This document shows positions 25,648 through 36,212 of a stretch of 64,000 nt of DNA, piece by piece; the stretch's first letter is position 1, and the number at the start of each line of letters is the position of its first letter. The stretch spans positions 3,356,960 through 3,420,959 of the forward strand of contig CM033123.1 of assembly GCA_019321725.1 (NCBI GenBank). Direction: 5' to 3'. A model generated the notes under the pieces. It searched no databases. It was not told the DNA's origin and saw only the letters and a list, made by a program, of their open reading frames with translations. This DNA is from Paulownia fortunei. Its lineage: Eukaryota > Streptophyta > Magnoliopsida > Lamiales > Paulowniaceae. A program made the position numbers and the translations under genes.

Positions 25648-26208
25648 CTATGGGTCGAGGATATGCTTCCCATCCAGTTTTCTTATAAACTGGCAAACAG
25701 GATCTTTTAATGTCAGATTCCCAAGACTATAAAGCTCATATTCATTTCGAAAACGATCTCATAAATCAAGAATTGCACGTTGTACCAATCCACATGAATG
25801 CGTCTCAAGAGTCAATATAATGTGATCTAAAGACTCCTTACTCAGTCCATCCATAATGAATTTAAGTTTATCTTCTCGATTTTTAGAGACCATTCCTAAA
25901 GAACGACACTTTGTGTTGCAAGTCCATCTAGCACAAATATGACAAACTTTCATTTTTTTCGCCCCTTCGTTTTTTTGAATATGTGCTTTTACCAAAACCA
26001 GACATGTATCTAGTAAGCAAATCTGGAAACTCATGTGAAAACTCACCTGCCCTTATCTTTGCTTCAATTAACCATCGTATGTCCTCCGGAATGCCCTTGT
26101 GCATAAGCATCCTTAATCTTTCAATCCTGATTTTATATAAATTTTCAAAATTGTATTTTTAGGAAGAAAAGGAAATCGCTTCTTGAGAGTTAGAAATATG
26201 TCACCCAT
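25648..26208 (-). pseudogene. Basic Cys-rich ORF of unknown family inside the retrotransposon
   Basis: An intronless coding remnant of about 185 codons on the element strand, between integrase and the LOG-like gene. From the ATG at 26,208 it reads in three segments: GDIFLTLKKRFPFLP, then (frameshift near 26,125) PEDIRWLIEAKIRAGEF and GFGKSTYSKKRRG, then (frameshift in an A-run near 25,960) CHICARWTCNTKC and KLKFIMDGLSKESLDHI, an in-frame TGA at 25,759, and a tail ending GKHILDP before TAG at 25,648. The visible architecture is an N-terminal helical part, an Arg/Lys patch and a compact CxxC-x4-CxxxC metal-binding-like motif. That patch-plus-finger order resembles the small nucleic-acid-binding, silencing-suppressor proteins of carlaviruses, but the resemblance is short. 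I do not recognise a plant family. Coherent protein-like text across three frames argues that it was once coding. Confidence 0.55.
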
Positions 26209-26294
26209 TTTGAAAATAACAAGAAAAGAGAATGAGAAAAACAAAGAAAATTTGTACAAAGATTTCAGCTGTTTGGGAAACTGACAAGTCCGAC

Positions 26295-26301
26295 TTTTAT
26301 A
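26295..26301 (-). promoter_or_regulatory. Internal TATA box before the Cys-rich ORF
   Basis: The minus strand reads GTGGCTATAAAAGTCGG, a near-ideal plant TATA box 87 bases upstream of the ATG at 26,208. The leader between them is CT/TTTC-rich, typical of plant 5' untranslated regions. It suggests the extra genes had a promoter separate from the LTR. Confidence 0.5.
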
Positions 26302-26389
26302 GCCACGGAGTACCGTTATCCGCCATTTAACCGGGAAAAGAAAAAATAAAAAAAATAAAAGAAGAAGAAGAGAAGAAAAAAAAATAATG

Positions 26390-27700
26390 TCAGATAAAAA
26401 AAATATATACAACACTAATCATAACAAGGGTTAGAAAGAAAAAGAATTCCTCTTGTGAAAATTGATTTTCTAGAAATGGTTTAACTCTTTGTCCATTTAC
26501 TTTGAATATGTTACCATTTCTAGGATTCTCAATGTCAATCGCCCCATAAGGATATACTTTTTTTACAACAAAAGGACCACTCCACCTTGATCTCAATTTT
26601 CCAGGAAACAAATGCAATCGAGAATTATAAAGCAAAACCTTTTAACCAACCTCAAATATTTTTCTTGAAATTTTATTATCATGAAAATCTTTGATTCTTG
26701 CTTTATAAATTTTAGAATTCTCATATGCATCATTTCTCAGTTCTTCAAGTTCATTGATTTGCAATTTGCGCAATTTTGAAGCTTCATCAAGGTTGAAGTT
26801 AAACATTTTGATTGCCCAATAAGCTTTATGTTCAAGTTCAACAGGTAAATGACAAGGTTTTCCATAAACTATCTATAAGGAGACATGCCTAATGATGTTT
26901 TGAAAGCAGTTCTATATGCCCAAAGTGTATCGGTAAGTCTAAGAGACAATCTTTACGTTTGGGTTATACTGTTTGGGTTAACTGTTTTCTCCAAAATTTG
27001 TTTTAACTCTCCTATTTGCAAGTTCAACTTGTCCATTTGTGCATGTATGATGGATGATAAGTGTTGTTAATTAGTATGATTCCATATTCTTCATTAAAGT
27101 TCTGAAAACTTTGTTACAAAAATTTTTAATAGATACTGATAATTCCAAAATACTTAAAATTCAATTTTCTTTCAAAAATTTTATCACTATTTTGTGATCA
27201 TTGTTCGACAAGGAATTGCCTCGATCCATTTGAAACATAATCTATCTATGCAACCAATATGTAAAGAAAACCAAATGATAATGGAAATGGCCCCATAAAA
27301 TCAAATCAATACCCAACAGTCAAAGATTTCAATCACTACATAGTGGTGGGGCATCACATATATTTCTCTTTGAAAGGGACCCTAACTTTTGACAATTTTC
27401 ACAACTTTTGCAGAAATTGTGACATATTTTAAAGACTTTGGCCAATAAAATCCACATTGCAAGTATTTTTGCAATAGTAGTTTCTTTACATTGCAAAATT
27501 GACCACCCACATGCTTTCTGAATGACAAATTTGACAATATTACACTATCTCATTTGACTTAGTCACACATCACTTCGAAAGATTTGATCCGAGATATTTG
27601 ATGGACATCATCCTAATAAAATATTTTTAACCCAATCAAAAAACTTTTTTTTTATCTTCAAAAGATGTTTCCAATTTGATGCTTTCTTCAATGAAGTTAA
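26390..27700 (-). pseudogene. Integrase region of the Athila-type element, decayed
   Basis: Integrase inserts the element's cDNA into the host chromosome. Fragments in several frames match the Athila order: the zinc-binding segment (GFYWP, then Cys pairs near 27,420-27,380), the catalytic-core start (EIFDCW) near 27,325, a tract ending KWIEAIPCR near 27,225, and the C-terminal domain at 26,635-26,440 with [18 protein letters not shown] and [12 protein letters not shown]. Stops and frameshifts are frequent; for example a stop replaces the residue just before the C-terminal domain. It cannot encode an active enzyme. Confidence 0.85.
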
Positions 27701-27799
27701 CAATGTCAAATGTAGTCATAAAATAGTAATGGTTAAATAATTGTTCATCAACAAAAATCAAGTGTTCGACAACATGACAAATCTACTAACATTCTCACT

Positions 27800-29056
27800 C
27801 CTACATCTCTTTTTTTATCAATAGTAGTAAATTTCCTTGGAGTAAGAGAATCCACCTAATCAGTCTTGGTTTAGCATCTTTTTTTGACAAAAGATATTTC
27901 AAAGCTGCATGATCACTGAAAACAACAATTGGTGAGCCAACAAGATAAGATCGAAATTTATCCAATGCAAAAACATAGCTAATTCTTTTTCAGTTGTTGT
28001 ATAATTCAATTGAGCACCATTTAAAGTTTTACTTGCATAGTAAATAACATATGGTTTTTTCTCTTTCTTTGTCCCAAGACAGCTCCAACAGCATAATCAC
28101 TCACATATCACACATTATTTCAAAAGGTAAAGTCCAATCTGGAGGCTGCATGATTGGAGCAGACGTAAGCATGCTTTTAAGCTTAACAAAAGCATTTTCA
28201 CAGTTTTCAGTCCATTCAAAAATAGTGTCTTTGTTAGAAGATTACACAAAGGTTTAGATATTATTATACTAAAATCTTTGATAAATCTTCTATAAAAATC
28301 AGCATGTCCTAAAAATGATCTAATCTCCTTCACAGTCTTTGGTGTTGGCAAATTGGCAATTAACTCAATTTTAGATTTATCAACCTCAATACCTTCTGAT
28401 GATATAATGTGTCCAAGAACAATACCAGTTGTTACCATGAAGTGACATTTCTCCAATTGAGCACAAGATTCTTTTCTTCACACCTGATCAAAACTTTTCT
28501 AAATAGATAAGCAATCATCAAATGAATTACCAAAAACAGAAAAATCATCCATGAAGACTTCAAGAAAACATTCAACCATGTCTCTAAAAATACTAAGCAT
28601 GCATCGTTGGAATGTAGCTGGTGCATTACATAATCCAAAAGGCATCCTTCGATATGCAAAAGTACCAAAAGGACATGTAAAAGTTGTTTTCTCTTGATCT
28701 TCAAGTGCAATTGTAATTTGGTTATATCCAGAATATCCATCTAAAAAGCAATAAAATTCGTGTCCTGCAACTCTTTCTAAAATTTGATCCATGAAAGGTA
28801 ATGGAAAATGATCTTTTCTAGTGACTGAATTGAGTTTTCTATAGTCAATGCACATTCGCCAACCAGTAACAGTCCTAGTTGGAATTAATTCATCATTCTC
28901 ATTCTTGACTACAGTAACTCCAGATTTCTTAGGTACAACTTGAGTCGGACTTACCCATTTGCTATCAGAAATAGAATAAATGATTCCATTATCTAAGAGT
29001 TTAATGACTTCATTTCTTACTACTTCTTTCATATTAGGATTTAGCCTTCGTTGCAT
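27800..29056 (-). pseudogene. Reverse transcriptase and RNase H of the Athila-type element, broken
   Basis: Reverse transcriptase copies the element RNA into DNA, and RNase H removes the RNA strand. The frame 29,056-28,499 holds the finger and palm domains: KLLDNGIIY, SDSKWVSP, VPKKSG, GWRMCIDYRKLN, HFPLPFMDQ, CFLDGYSGYNQI, FAYRRMPFGLCNAPATFQR, and the catalytic box FMDD. A stop and frameshift near 28,480 separate it from 28,456-28,115, the thumb/connection part (SFLGHADFYRRFIKDFS). RNase H text is recognisable near 27,930-27,880 ([10 protein letters not shown]) followed by KPRLI. The palm is well preserved; the downstream part is not. Confidence 0.93.
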
Positions 29057-29069
29057 TTCTCTAGATGGT

Positions 29070-30176
29070 TTAGCATTTTTCCTCTAGATAGATGTTATGT
29101 GTGCAAATGAAAGGATTAATACCTTTAATATCAGCAATGGTCCATCCTAAAGCATTCTTATGCATTTTCAGAGTTTCGATCAACTTACCTTCTTGATATG
29201 CATCGAGTTTGGAAGAAATTATTACTAGAAAAGTTTCATTCTCACCCAAGAAAGAGTATTTCAAATTAACTGGCAAAGGTTTCAATTCAACCACGGGAGT
29301 TTTAATACTTGATGGAATAGATTTTACTGTTGATGATGAAAGTTCTTCGAACCTTGGCTTCCAAAAATATTTTTCTTGTACCTGCAAAAATTCAGAGATA
29401 GTATTAGTGTGTTCCTTTTTATAAATACTTTCACTTTCAAAACAAGTCTCCAAAGAATCTGAAGAGTTAGTAGTAGTAAAGTATTCATGAACAAGTTCTT
29501 CAATTGAATCCACTTCATGTACTTCGACATCTTCTGCAGATTGCATACAAACATTAAACACATTTAGTTCCAAAGTCATATTTCCAAATGATAACTTCAA
29601 AATACCATTTCTACAATTGATCAAAGCATTTGAAGTTGCAAGAAAAGGACGACCCAAAATGATAGGAATTTGTGTATGTGTTTGTGCAACAGGCTCTGTG
29701 TCCAAAACAATGAAATCAACTGGAAAGTAAAACTTATCAATTTGTACCAACACATCTTCTACTATTCCCTTTGGAACTTTAATCGAACGGTCAGCTAATT
29801 GGAGTACAACAGAAGTTGTTTTAAGTTCTCCCAAACCTAACTGTTCATAAACTGAGAAAGGTAGAAGATTTACACTAGCACCAAGATCAAGCAAAGCACG
29901 CTCTATTCTAGTGTTTCCTTTGATACATGAAATGGTTGGACAACCTGGATCTTTGTACTTGGGTGGAGTGAATTGTTGAATGATTGAACTAACACTTTCA
30001 GTTAAAAATGCCTTCTTTTGTATATGATGTTTTCTTTTGATTGTACACAAATCTTTCAAAAATTTGGCATAAGGTGGAACTTGCTTGATTGCATCCAATA
30101 ATGGAATATTAATCTTGACTTGTTTAAAAATTTCAAAAATTTCAGCATTTGAGTTCAATTTCTGAGTTGCTTGCAA
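29070..30176 (-). pseudogene. Aspartic protease region of Athila-type pol
   Basis: A 368-codon open stretch with the retropepsin-like domain. The active-site motif LLDLGASVNLLP lies near 29,900, followed by SVYEQLGLGEL, VQIDKFYFPVDFIVLD and the IILGRPFLATS segment characteristic of plant Ty3/gypsy proteases. It cleaves Gag-Pol during particle maturation. It is joined to gag only after a frameshift near 30,165 and is followed by a stop at 29,070 before RT, whereas Athila Gag-Pol is normally one long frame. The domain itself looks intact. Confidence 0.9.
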
Positions 30177-31648
30177 TTTTTGAGGAAAGGGTGCTGGAGG
30201 TAAATATTTTTTTTTTCTTCATTTTTACGCTTACCTTCTTCAAACTTACCTTTATCGTCAAGACTATTTTCATTTTTCATTTCTGGAGGTGGATTAGAAA
30301 CTTTCTCCTTGGGATGAATAGTCTTGTCAACAACTTTTCCATTCCGAAGAGTTGTAACTGAATTAGCCTCCTTGACTGCATTTTCACCTGAAGAAGAAAC
30401 ATGACACTGAGTAGAAGGATTAGGTTGAGGTTGAGCAAGAAATTTACCTTTTTCATGAGTACGCAAAGAAGTTGTCAGTGTTGAAAGTGTGCTTCTGATC
30501 TCATTGATAGCTTGTGAAGTCTGATTATTGATGTATGTTTGTTCATGCATAAATGCTTGCAAAGTCTCCTCAATGGATTTTGTATGTGGAGGTGGATAAG
30601 AATGAAAGTTTTGTGGTTTTTGTGAATGCGGTGGTTGGGCACGGTTATCATCTCGCCAACTGAAATTGGGATGATTTCTCCATTGTGGATTGTAAGTTTC
30701 AGAATATGGAGAATGAAAAGGCTTTTTGAATGTGTTCATAAAATTTGCTTGTACTGGAAGGTTTGGACATTCATTGGTGGAGTGCCCCAAAAGTTCACAA
30801 TTGCTACAACCTTCTTCCTCTTGCACAGATTTGATTTCCTTTACTTTCTTAAGTTCCATGGCTTCAACTTTTCTTGTTAAACTAGCAAGTCTAGCATTTA
30901 GATCATCTTCTTGACTAAGGTAATATTTTCCTTTATTACTATTAGCAAGATTAGATCTAATAGAACCTTCGGAAGAATTAACACTATGCCATGATTGAGA
31001 GTTTTCTGCCAAATGATCTAGGTATTCTAGGGCTTCATCAGGTTCCTTCAAGAAACTCACCATTACACATTGTTTCAACAAATTGTTTTGTTTCAGGAGT
31101 TAAACCTTCATAAAAGAAACTAATTAAGCGCCATTTTTCAAAACCATGATGTGGGCATGAATTCAACAAATCTTTAAATCTTTCCCAACATTGAAAGAAA
31201 ACTTCATTCGAATTTTGAGAAAAATTTTGAATTTGTCTTTTCAAAGCATTAGTTTTATGAGTTGGAAAGAATTTTTTCAAGAATTCAGCTTGCATTTCTT
31301 GCCAAGTACCAATTGACCTAGGTTTTAAAGAATTAAGCCAATTTTTTGCTTTATCTTTTAAAGAGAAAAGAAATAATTTGAGCTTAACAATCTCATTTGT
31401 GCAAGTTTGATCATCAAAAGTGGCACATACTTCATCAAATTCTTTTAAATGCAAGTAAGGACTTTCAGAGTCTAAACCATGGAAATTAGGAAGTAAAGGG
31501 ATCATACCTGACTTGAATCGAAAATTATTTGCATTTAGATGAAAAATGAAACAAGAAGGAGAAGAATTTGAGGAGGTTGCAAGTAATAACGCATGGTACG
31601 CACCTGTTGATTCTCATTTTCATCCTGGACACTTTCATTTTCAGCCAT
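30150..31648 (-). pseudogene. Gag of the Athila-type element, frameshifted
   Basis: Gag forms the virus-like particle and packages the element RNA. It begins at ATG 31,648 (MAENESVQDENENQQ), shifts frame near 31,580, and continues through the retrotransposon-gag domain (LLPNFHGLDSESPYLHLKEF; WLNSLKPRSIGTWQEM; FFPTHKTNALKRQI). It shifts again near 31,060 and runs on to a CCHC zinc knuckle, CSNCELLGHSTNEC (C-x2-C-x4-H-x4-C), and FHSPYSETYNPQWRNHPNFS, typical of Athila gag. A third frameshift near 30,165 leads into protease. Three frameshifts make it non-functional. Confidence 0.92.
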
Positions 31649-31824
31649 GGTGGAAGTGTGTGGAGATGATTCAAACAAATTTCCAAACAAAGTTTCGGAA
31701 TTATTTCTTACTAAACGTCGAGAATTATGACTACGATACCATATAACCATATATCCATAAAGAAAATAAACAAACTATATTTACAAAGGAAAAATATTAA
31801 CAAACTTGAATACTTACCTTGCCT

Positions 31825-31842
31825 TCCCCGGCAACGGCGCCA
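31825..31842 (-). other. Primer-binding site (tRNA-Asp type)
   Basis: The element strand reads TGGCGCCGTTGCCGGGGA six bases after the 5' LTR. This is the characteristic Athila/Tat primer-binding site, complementary to the 3' end of plant tRNA-Asp. It is fully intact. Confidence 0.93.
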
Positions 31843-31848
31843 AAAACT

Positions 31849-33458
31849 TGCTACAACTTTAAGGTTGCAAACCCAAGTGCAGGTTGTAGTAAGTAATAAA
31901 TTTCTCGTGAGTCCGAGGTCGATCCACAGGGAAGTTGTTTGAAGAATTCAAGTTTATATTTATAAAAAGATGGAGTTTATGTGAATCAAAAATATATGAA
32001 CAATTAATGTATGATGTAGCTAAAGAAAAAACCGAAGTAATAAAAGTACTGAGGATTAGGGATCCACTCTTGAGTTTGGATAGATAAATGGTTATTTATT
32101 CTTTTTACCTCTATTAATTGCTACAATTGGAATCCATACATAATGAAGGTTCCAATGGGAAGATATTATCAAGTAACTCATGCAATAAGATAATCATGAT
32201 ATTGTCTTACTATTGCAAATTATCTCTTAACGCCAACACTTATTTATGGATCAAGCATTTATATACTCTTTCGTCAACAACAAATCAAGGTTTCACATTA
32301 GCAGTCGGTGGGGTAAAACCGTACAATAAGCTAAATGAACCAAGTATTTGTTGTGCCATTGGAGATACATAAATCAAGAATCACCACAAAAATAAGTAGG
32401 GTTTAGATCAAAAATAATAATAATAATACAACATACTTAAACAATTTCTACCCTTATAACCATTTATCTTCCTCCATCAAGAGATTCACCCTTTTTCCTC
32501 AGGAAAATAAAATTTAGAAAGACATAATAAAAGTAACAAAGACTAAAAATATAAGAGAAACTAGAGAATGCATTTCTATTACTACTAGAAAACTTACAAT
32601 ACTAGAAAACATACAAACTAGATAACTTAGCCTAAAGAAACCCTCTACCCCCCTCCTGTTACAAGCTGAATACATGGCCTATTTATAGTACTTGGAGTAA
32701 GCTAGAGGCCAAACAAATAATGGAGGGTTAATCAAGTGGTATGCTAGTTGCCAAAAGTTGGTAAGTTGTTACACAAATTTCTCAACCACTGAATTGAATT
32801 ACATTTTTCGGTCAGATACAGCCAGAGTTTGAAGATACGTAAAGAATAAAAATTGTAGATCTTTCAACGCTGATATATTTTCATATATCTTTTGTCAAAT
32901 TTGGCGATCGGATAAAGGAGATATGGTCAAATTACCGAGTCATGTCCAAGAGCCGCCCTGTAACATCAGCAGCAACTTGCAGCCTATGGTTTTACCATTT
33001 CAACACATTTTCACACCATCTTGTCTTCAGCAAACTTGTTTATTTACCTCTTGGGTATAACATATCCGAATTTCAGACCAAAATAAATTTGGGCTCAAGA
33101 TATATAACCGAATTGATAAAATAAGTCAATACTGGGCTGAACTCTGATTGAATTTTGGTGATCCATTTTGTGTAATTACTTGGATGAATTTTCTGCTATC
33201 ATCAAGACTGAATTGGGCTGAGCCTCCAACATAAAAGTTGTACCTCTATCTCTTGGCTTTCAAATGAAACAATCTTCAGGTCCATAGAGCTTTTGATCAT
33301 GAAGTTATGCTCAAATTACAAAAACTGCACAAGTCTGAAAACATGATTCCATTTATTCCCTAACACAAAACATTAATAAAACAAGAATATTAACAAGAAT
33401 AAAGTAAGAAAAGTATAAAGGATTTGATATAAAAATATGTCAAAATATGCACTTATCA
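31849..33458 (-). repeat. 5' LTR of the Athila-type element
   Basis: 1,610 bases, TG...CA, paired with 21,403-23,016. In minus orientation it is the upstream LTR and carries the element promoter. Confidence 0.95.
32679..32688 (-). promoter_or_regulatory. LTR promoter TATA box
   Basis: CTATAAATAG on the minus strand in the 5' LTR, identical in the 3' LTR (22,235-22,244). By position it would start the genomic RNA about 30 bases downstream, around 32,650, leaving an R/U5 region of roughly 800 bases before the primer-binding site. Confidence 0.65.
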
Positions 33459-33463
33459 TCATT
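33459..33463. repeat. Target-site duplication, right (TCATT)
   Basis: Exact copy of 21,398-21,402 directly after the right LTR. Confidence 0.93.
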
Positions 33464-35898
33464 CCTCCAAAATAATTTTCGTTTTGCATTTAATTTTTCC
33501 TTTCCTCAAAATAAAATTATTTTTAGAGACTCATTATATATCAACACTACTACATTATCTAATTATTATATTATTGTAAATATATCATCCCATTTTTAGA
33601 ACAAATCATTTTGACCTGCAATTTACAACTGCATCACAAATGACTTGAATTAATATTCACCTACCTGAGGCTAGGTCAACAAAGTATGGAAGTTGATGTG
33701 AGTTGCTTTGTTGGGTCATTTTTTTGCTTGAAGAATTATGCTTAACATTTTAAATCAATTAATTCTTTTTGCAACTTACAAGAAACATACCCCTTAACAT
33801 AGCCTTAGAGAATTTCTAACCTTGTTCAAACAATTGGGATTTGGACACATCTTTTCATAAAACAGTAGTATAGTATATATGTTTTTTAGGATTAGACACA
33901 TCTTTCATAAAACAGTAGTATAGTGTATGTTTTTTAGGATTGGACATATCTTTTCATAAAACAGTATTATTACTGTTGTTGGGCACATTTTTATTTTTAA
34001 TTATTTTTTAGTTTTAAACATATATTGCATTTTTTAATATATTTTTCTCATAATACATGTATTTTCTAATGTATTCTTCTAAATCACATCCTCACAAAAT
34101 GTATTCTCTGAAAAAAGAAAGAAAAAAAATACAATATCAAACAAAGAGCAAATTGATGTGAATGGGGTTAAGGTATTGGACAAAATTTAAATAAAGTACG
34201 GTCTCTGGTTCTTATGTATTGATTATTATTAAAGTTGTGAATGAATGAAAAAGTCAGAAATTACAATGTTTTAAGTGCCAATATTTCTAAAACTGAAAGG
34301 TGGGGTATAAGCAAAAACTAGTCAACCACCTGAAACGAGATACATAAAAAAAAACATGGTATTTTTAATTTGTTATAGCTTTGGTAAGAGATTTATACAT
34401 TCAAGGCAGTCAATAATTCATAAAATGCTAAGAGGCATTTGTGCAGCTGAAGGCCATTGAAGTCCTTAACAATTGATACATGCTTACCAAATTAATATAT
34501 GACTGGCTATTATTTTTCGAACCTAAATAAATTCATATTCTTATATAATGTATTTATTGAATAAAAATCCGTGTTGGTCATTATGTTATATATGGCATTA
34601 ATTATTCAAGACGTTAGAACATGATATAGAATAAAATATAGATACGTTTTGTCGGAATTTGGACTGATAAACAAAAATAACTAATACATGCATGGACCAA
34701 CAAAATTAAAACGACCTAACTTTTGATTTAAGAAGAAATAAGAGATGATTCATAAATGTATGCGCCTGTCTTTGCTTCCACCCTTAAATTCCACTATTTT
34801 GAGCTTTGTCTGGAATTTTTTCCCAACTATTTTCACGAATTTTTATTATTTTGATAGTTGTCTTTTGAACTTAATATTCTACCACTTGTTTGGTCATGTA
34901 ATAGGATATTTTTTCATCAAGTTTTATAATTTTCTGAGTTGCTATTATCATTGCATTTACATATTTTGAAGATTTATTCTTAATTCAGCTTCGTACAGGA
35001 GGATGGTATTTCTCAACATTTCACTTACTTCTCATTTGTCAATCAGACTCCCTATCAAACTTCAAATTGCTGATCCTTAATCTAAATTGCAGCTGACCCC
35101 AGACTTAGGAATTATTTTGATAAAAATAATTACTTTGAAAAGGGCATGCATGTCCGGATATATGTATTTTGAGATTTTATTTAAAAAATATATATTTATT
35201 TATGTTCAAATGATACAATTTTCTGCTTCATTAATTTATTATTTTCCTCAGTAAAAATCCTATAATAAAAATACTGAGATCTGGGCATGAATTTATAATG
35301 CTGTAGAGTAAATAGACAAAGGAATCATGGCCTGAATAGTTGCATCTTATTATTTTTATATGGACCATACCATGAATTTCCATCTACACTCTATGATATT
35401 CTCTTCAAAGTTTAATTACATTGAGGGCTCTCATCCTCAAGTTCACTCAATACACATTTGATCTGACGAAGTCGAAAATGATTCATCCAAATCTTAATAT
35501 GAATCAAGGACAAAACCATTCACTTTAAAATTAGTCAAGTCAAATGTGGACATATGAATTATAAAAAAAAATATATATATAATTCGAGAGCCTCCAAACT
35601 TTGGCAGCTTGCTCGCTCACAAATGTTAGGATCTGGCCCGTTGGCCCGATAAATGAAGGGCATTTGAATAATTAGTGCATGGGCTTACTCAATGGATCTA
35701 TAATAGAAATTAGGCCATGGAATGTTGTCAAAGCCCATAAATTATTTGGGCTATATAAATAATACTTTTTTGAAACTATTTTTGTACCAGTAAATTTTGA
35801 ACTTATATTGTACTAGTAAATGTTAGGCAATGAGGTTCTTGGATATGGGTGATATTGGCTTCAACTTGCTGCTGACAATGCCTTTCCTTGTTGAGATG
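33464..35898. other. Intergenic, AT-rich spacer
   Basis: Single-copy DNA between the retrotransposon and block B, with no supportable gene. It holds the three-unit repeat listed separately. The longest frame (34,745-34,969) is Phe/Tyr/Leu-rich AT-driven sequence without family resemblance. Confidence 0.6.
33837..33985. repeat. Three-unit tandem repeat, about 50 bp each
   Basis: Units start at 33,837, 33,889 and 33,937 with GGATT(T)GGACACATC or a close variant, and all contain CATAAAACAGTAGTATAG or a close variant. Unit spacing is 52 and 48 bases. Non-coding. Confidence 0.8.
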
Positions 35899-36212
35899 TA
35901 GGGATGACAATAAGTTAGATTCAATCCGCTCCAGACTCGTTCTGTTTGGAGTGGATTTTAATAATATAAACGTGTTTGGATCGGATTCTGAGTTTTCTAT
36001 TTTGAAACTCAACTTGACTCAAACCCGATTTTTTTTTTTTTAATTTTCAAAAAACTTATAATATATATTTATATGAGATTCTTTAAAAAAAAATTATACT
36101 ATTTTTAAAAAATATAATTTTTAATATTTTTATAGCCGGTTGAGTTTTTGGGTTTAAGGCAGATTTTGAATCCATACAAACCTACCTTAGACCTCACCCA
36201 TTACCATCCCTA
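35899..36212. mobile_element. hAT-type MITE, older copy
   Basis: Left end TAGGGATGACAAT and right end ATTACCATCCCTA are inverted repeats matching the ends of the MITE at 53,300-53,779. The 314-bp interior has no ORF. No exact 8-bp duplication remains. Part of its interior aligns with the first bases of the window, so it was in place before the segmental duplication. Confidence 0.65.

Larger units (their letters stand above)
21403..33458 (-). mobile_element. Athila-type Ty3/gypsy LTR retrotransposon carrying extra genes
   Basis: Complete 12,056-bp element in minus orientation. Order along its own strand: 5' LTR (33,458-31,849), primer-binding site, gag, protease, reverse transcriptase, RNase H, integrase, a Cys-rich frame, a LOG-like frame, a G-rich 3' untranslated zone, polypurine tract, 3' LTR (23,016-21,403). 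The ends are TG...CA with a perfect TCATT duplication. Athila membership rests on the TGGCGCCGTTGCCGGGGA primer site (tRNA-Asp), the gag and RT sequence style, and the LTR length. Coding regions are broken by frameshifts and stops, yet the two LTRs differ at only about 1% of bases, so insertion is recent. The copy therefore probably moved using proteins made by another element. Confidence 0.95.

Noticed and set aside
29209..31942. Plus-strand frames across the element interior
   Set aside because: All are antisense to gag, protease or LTR coding on the minus strand.
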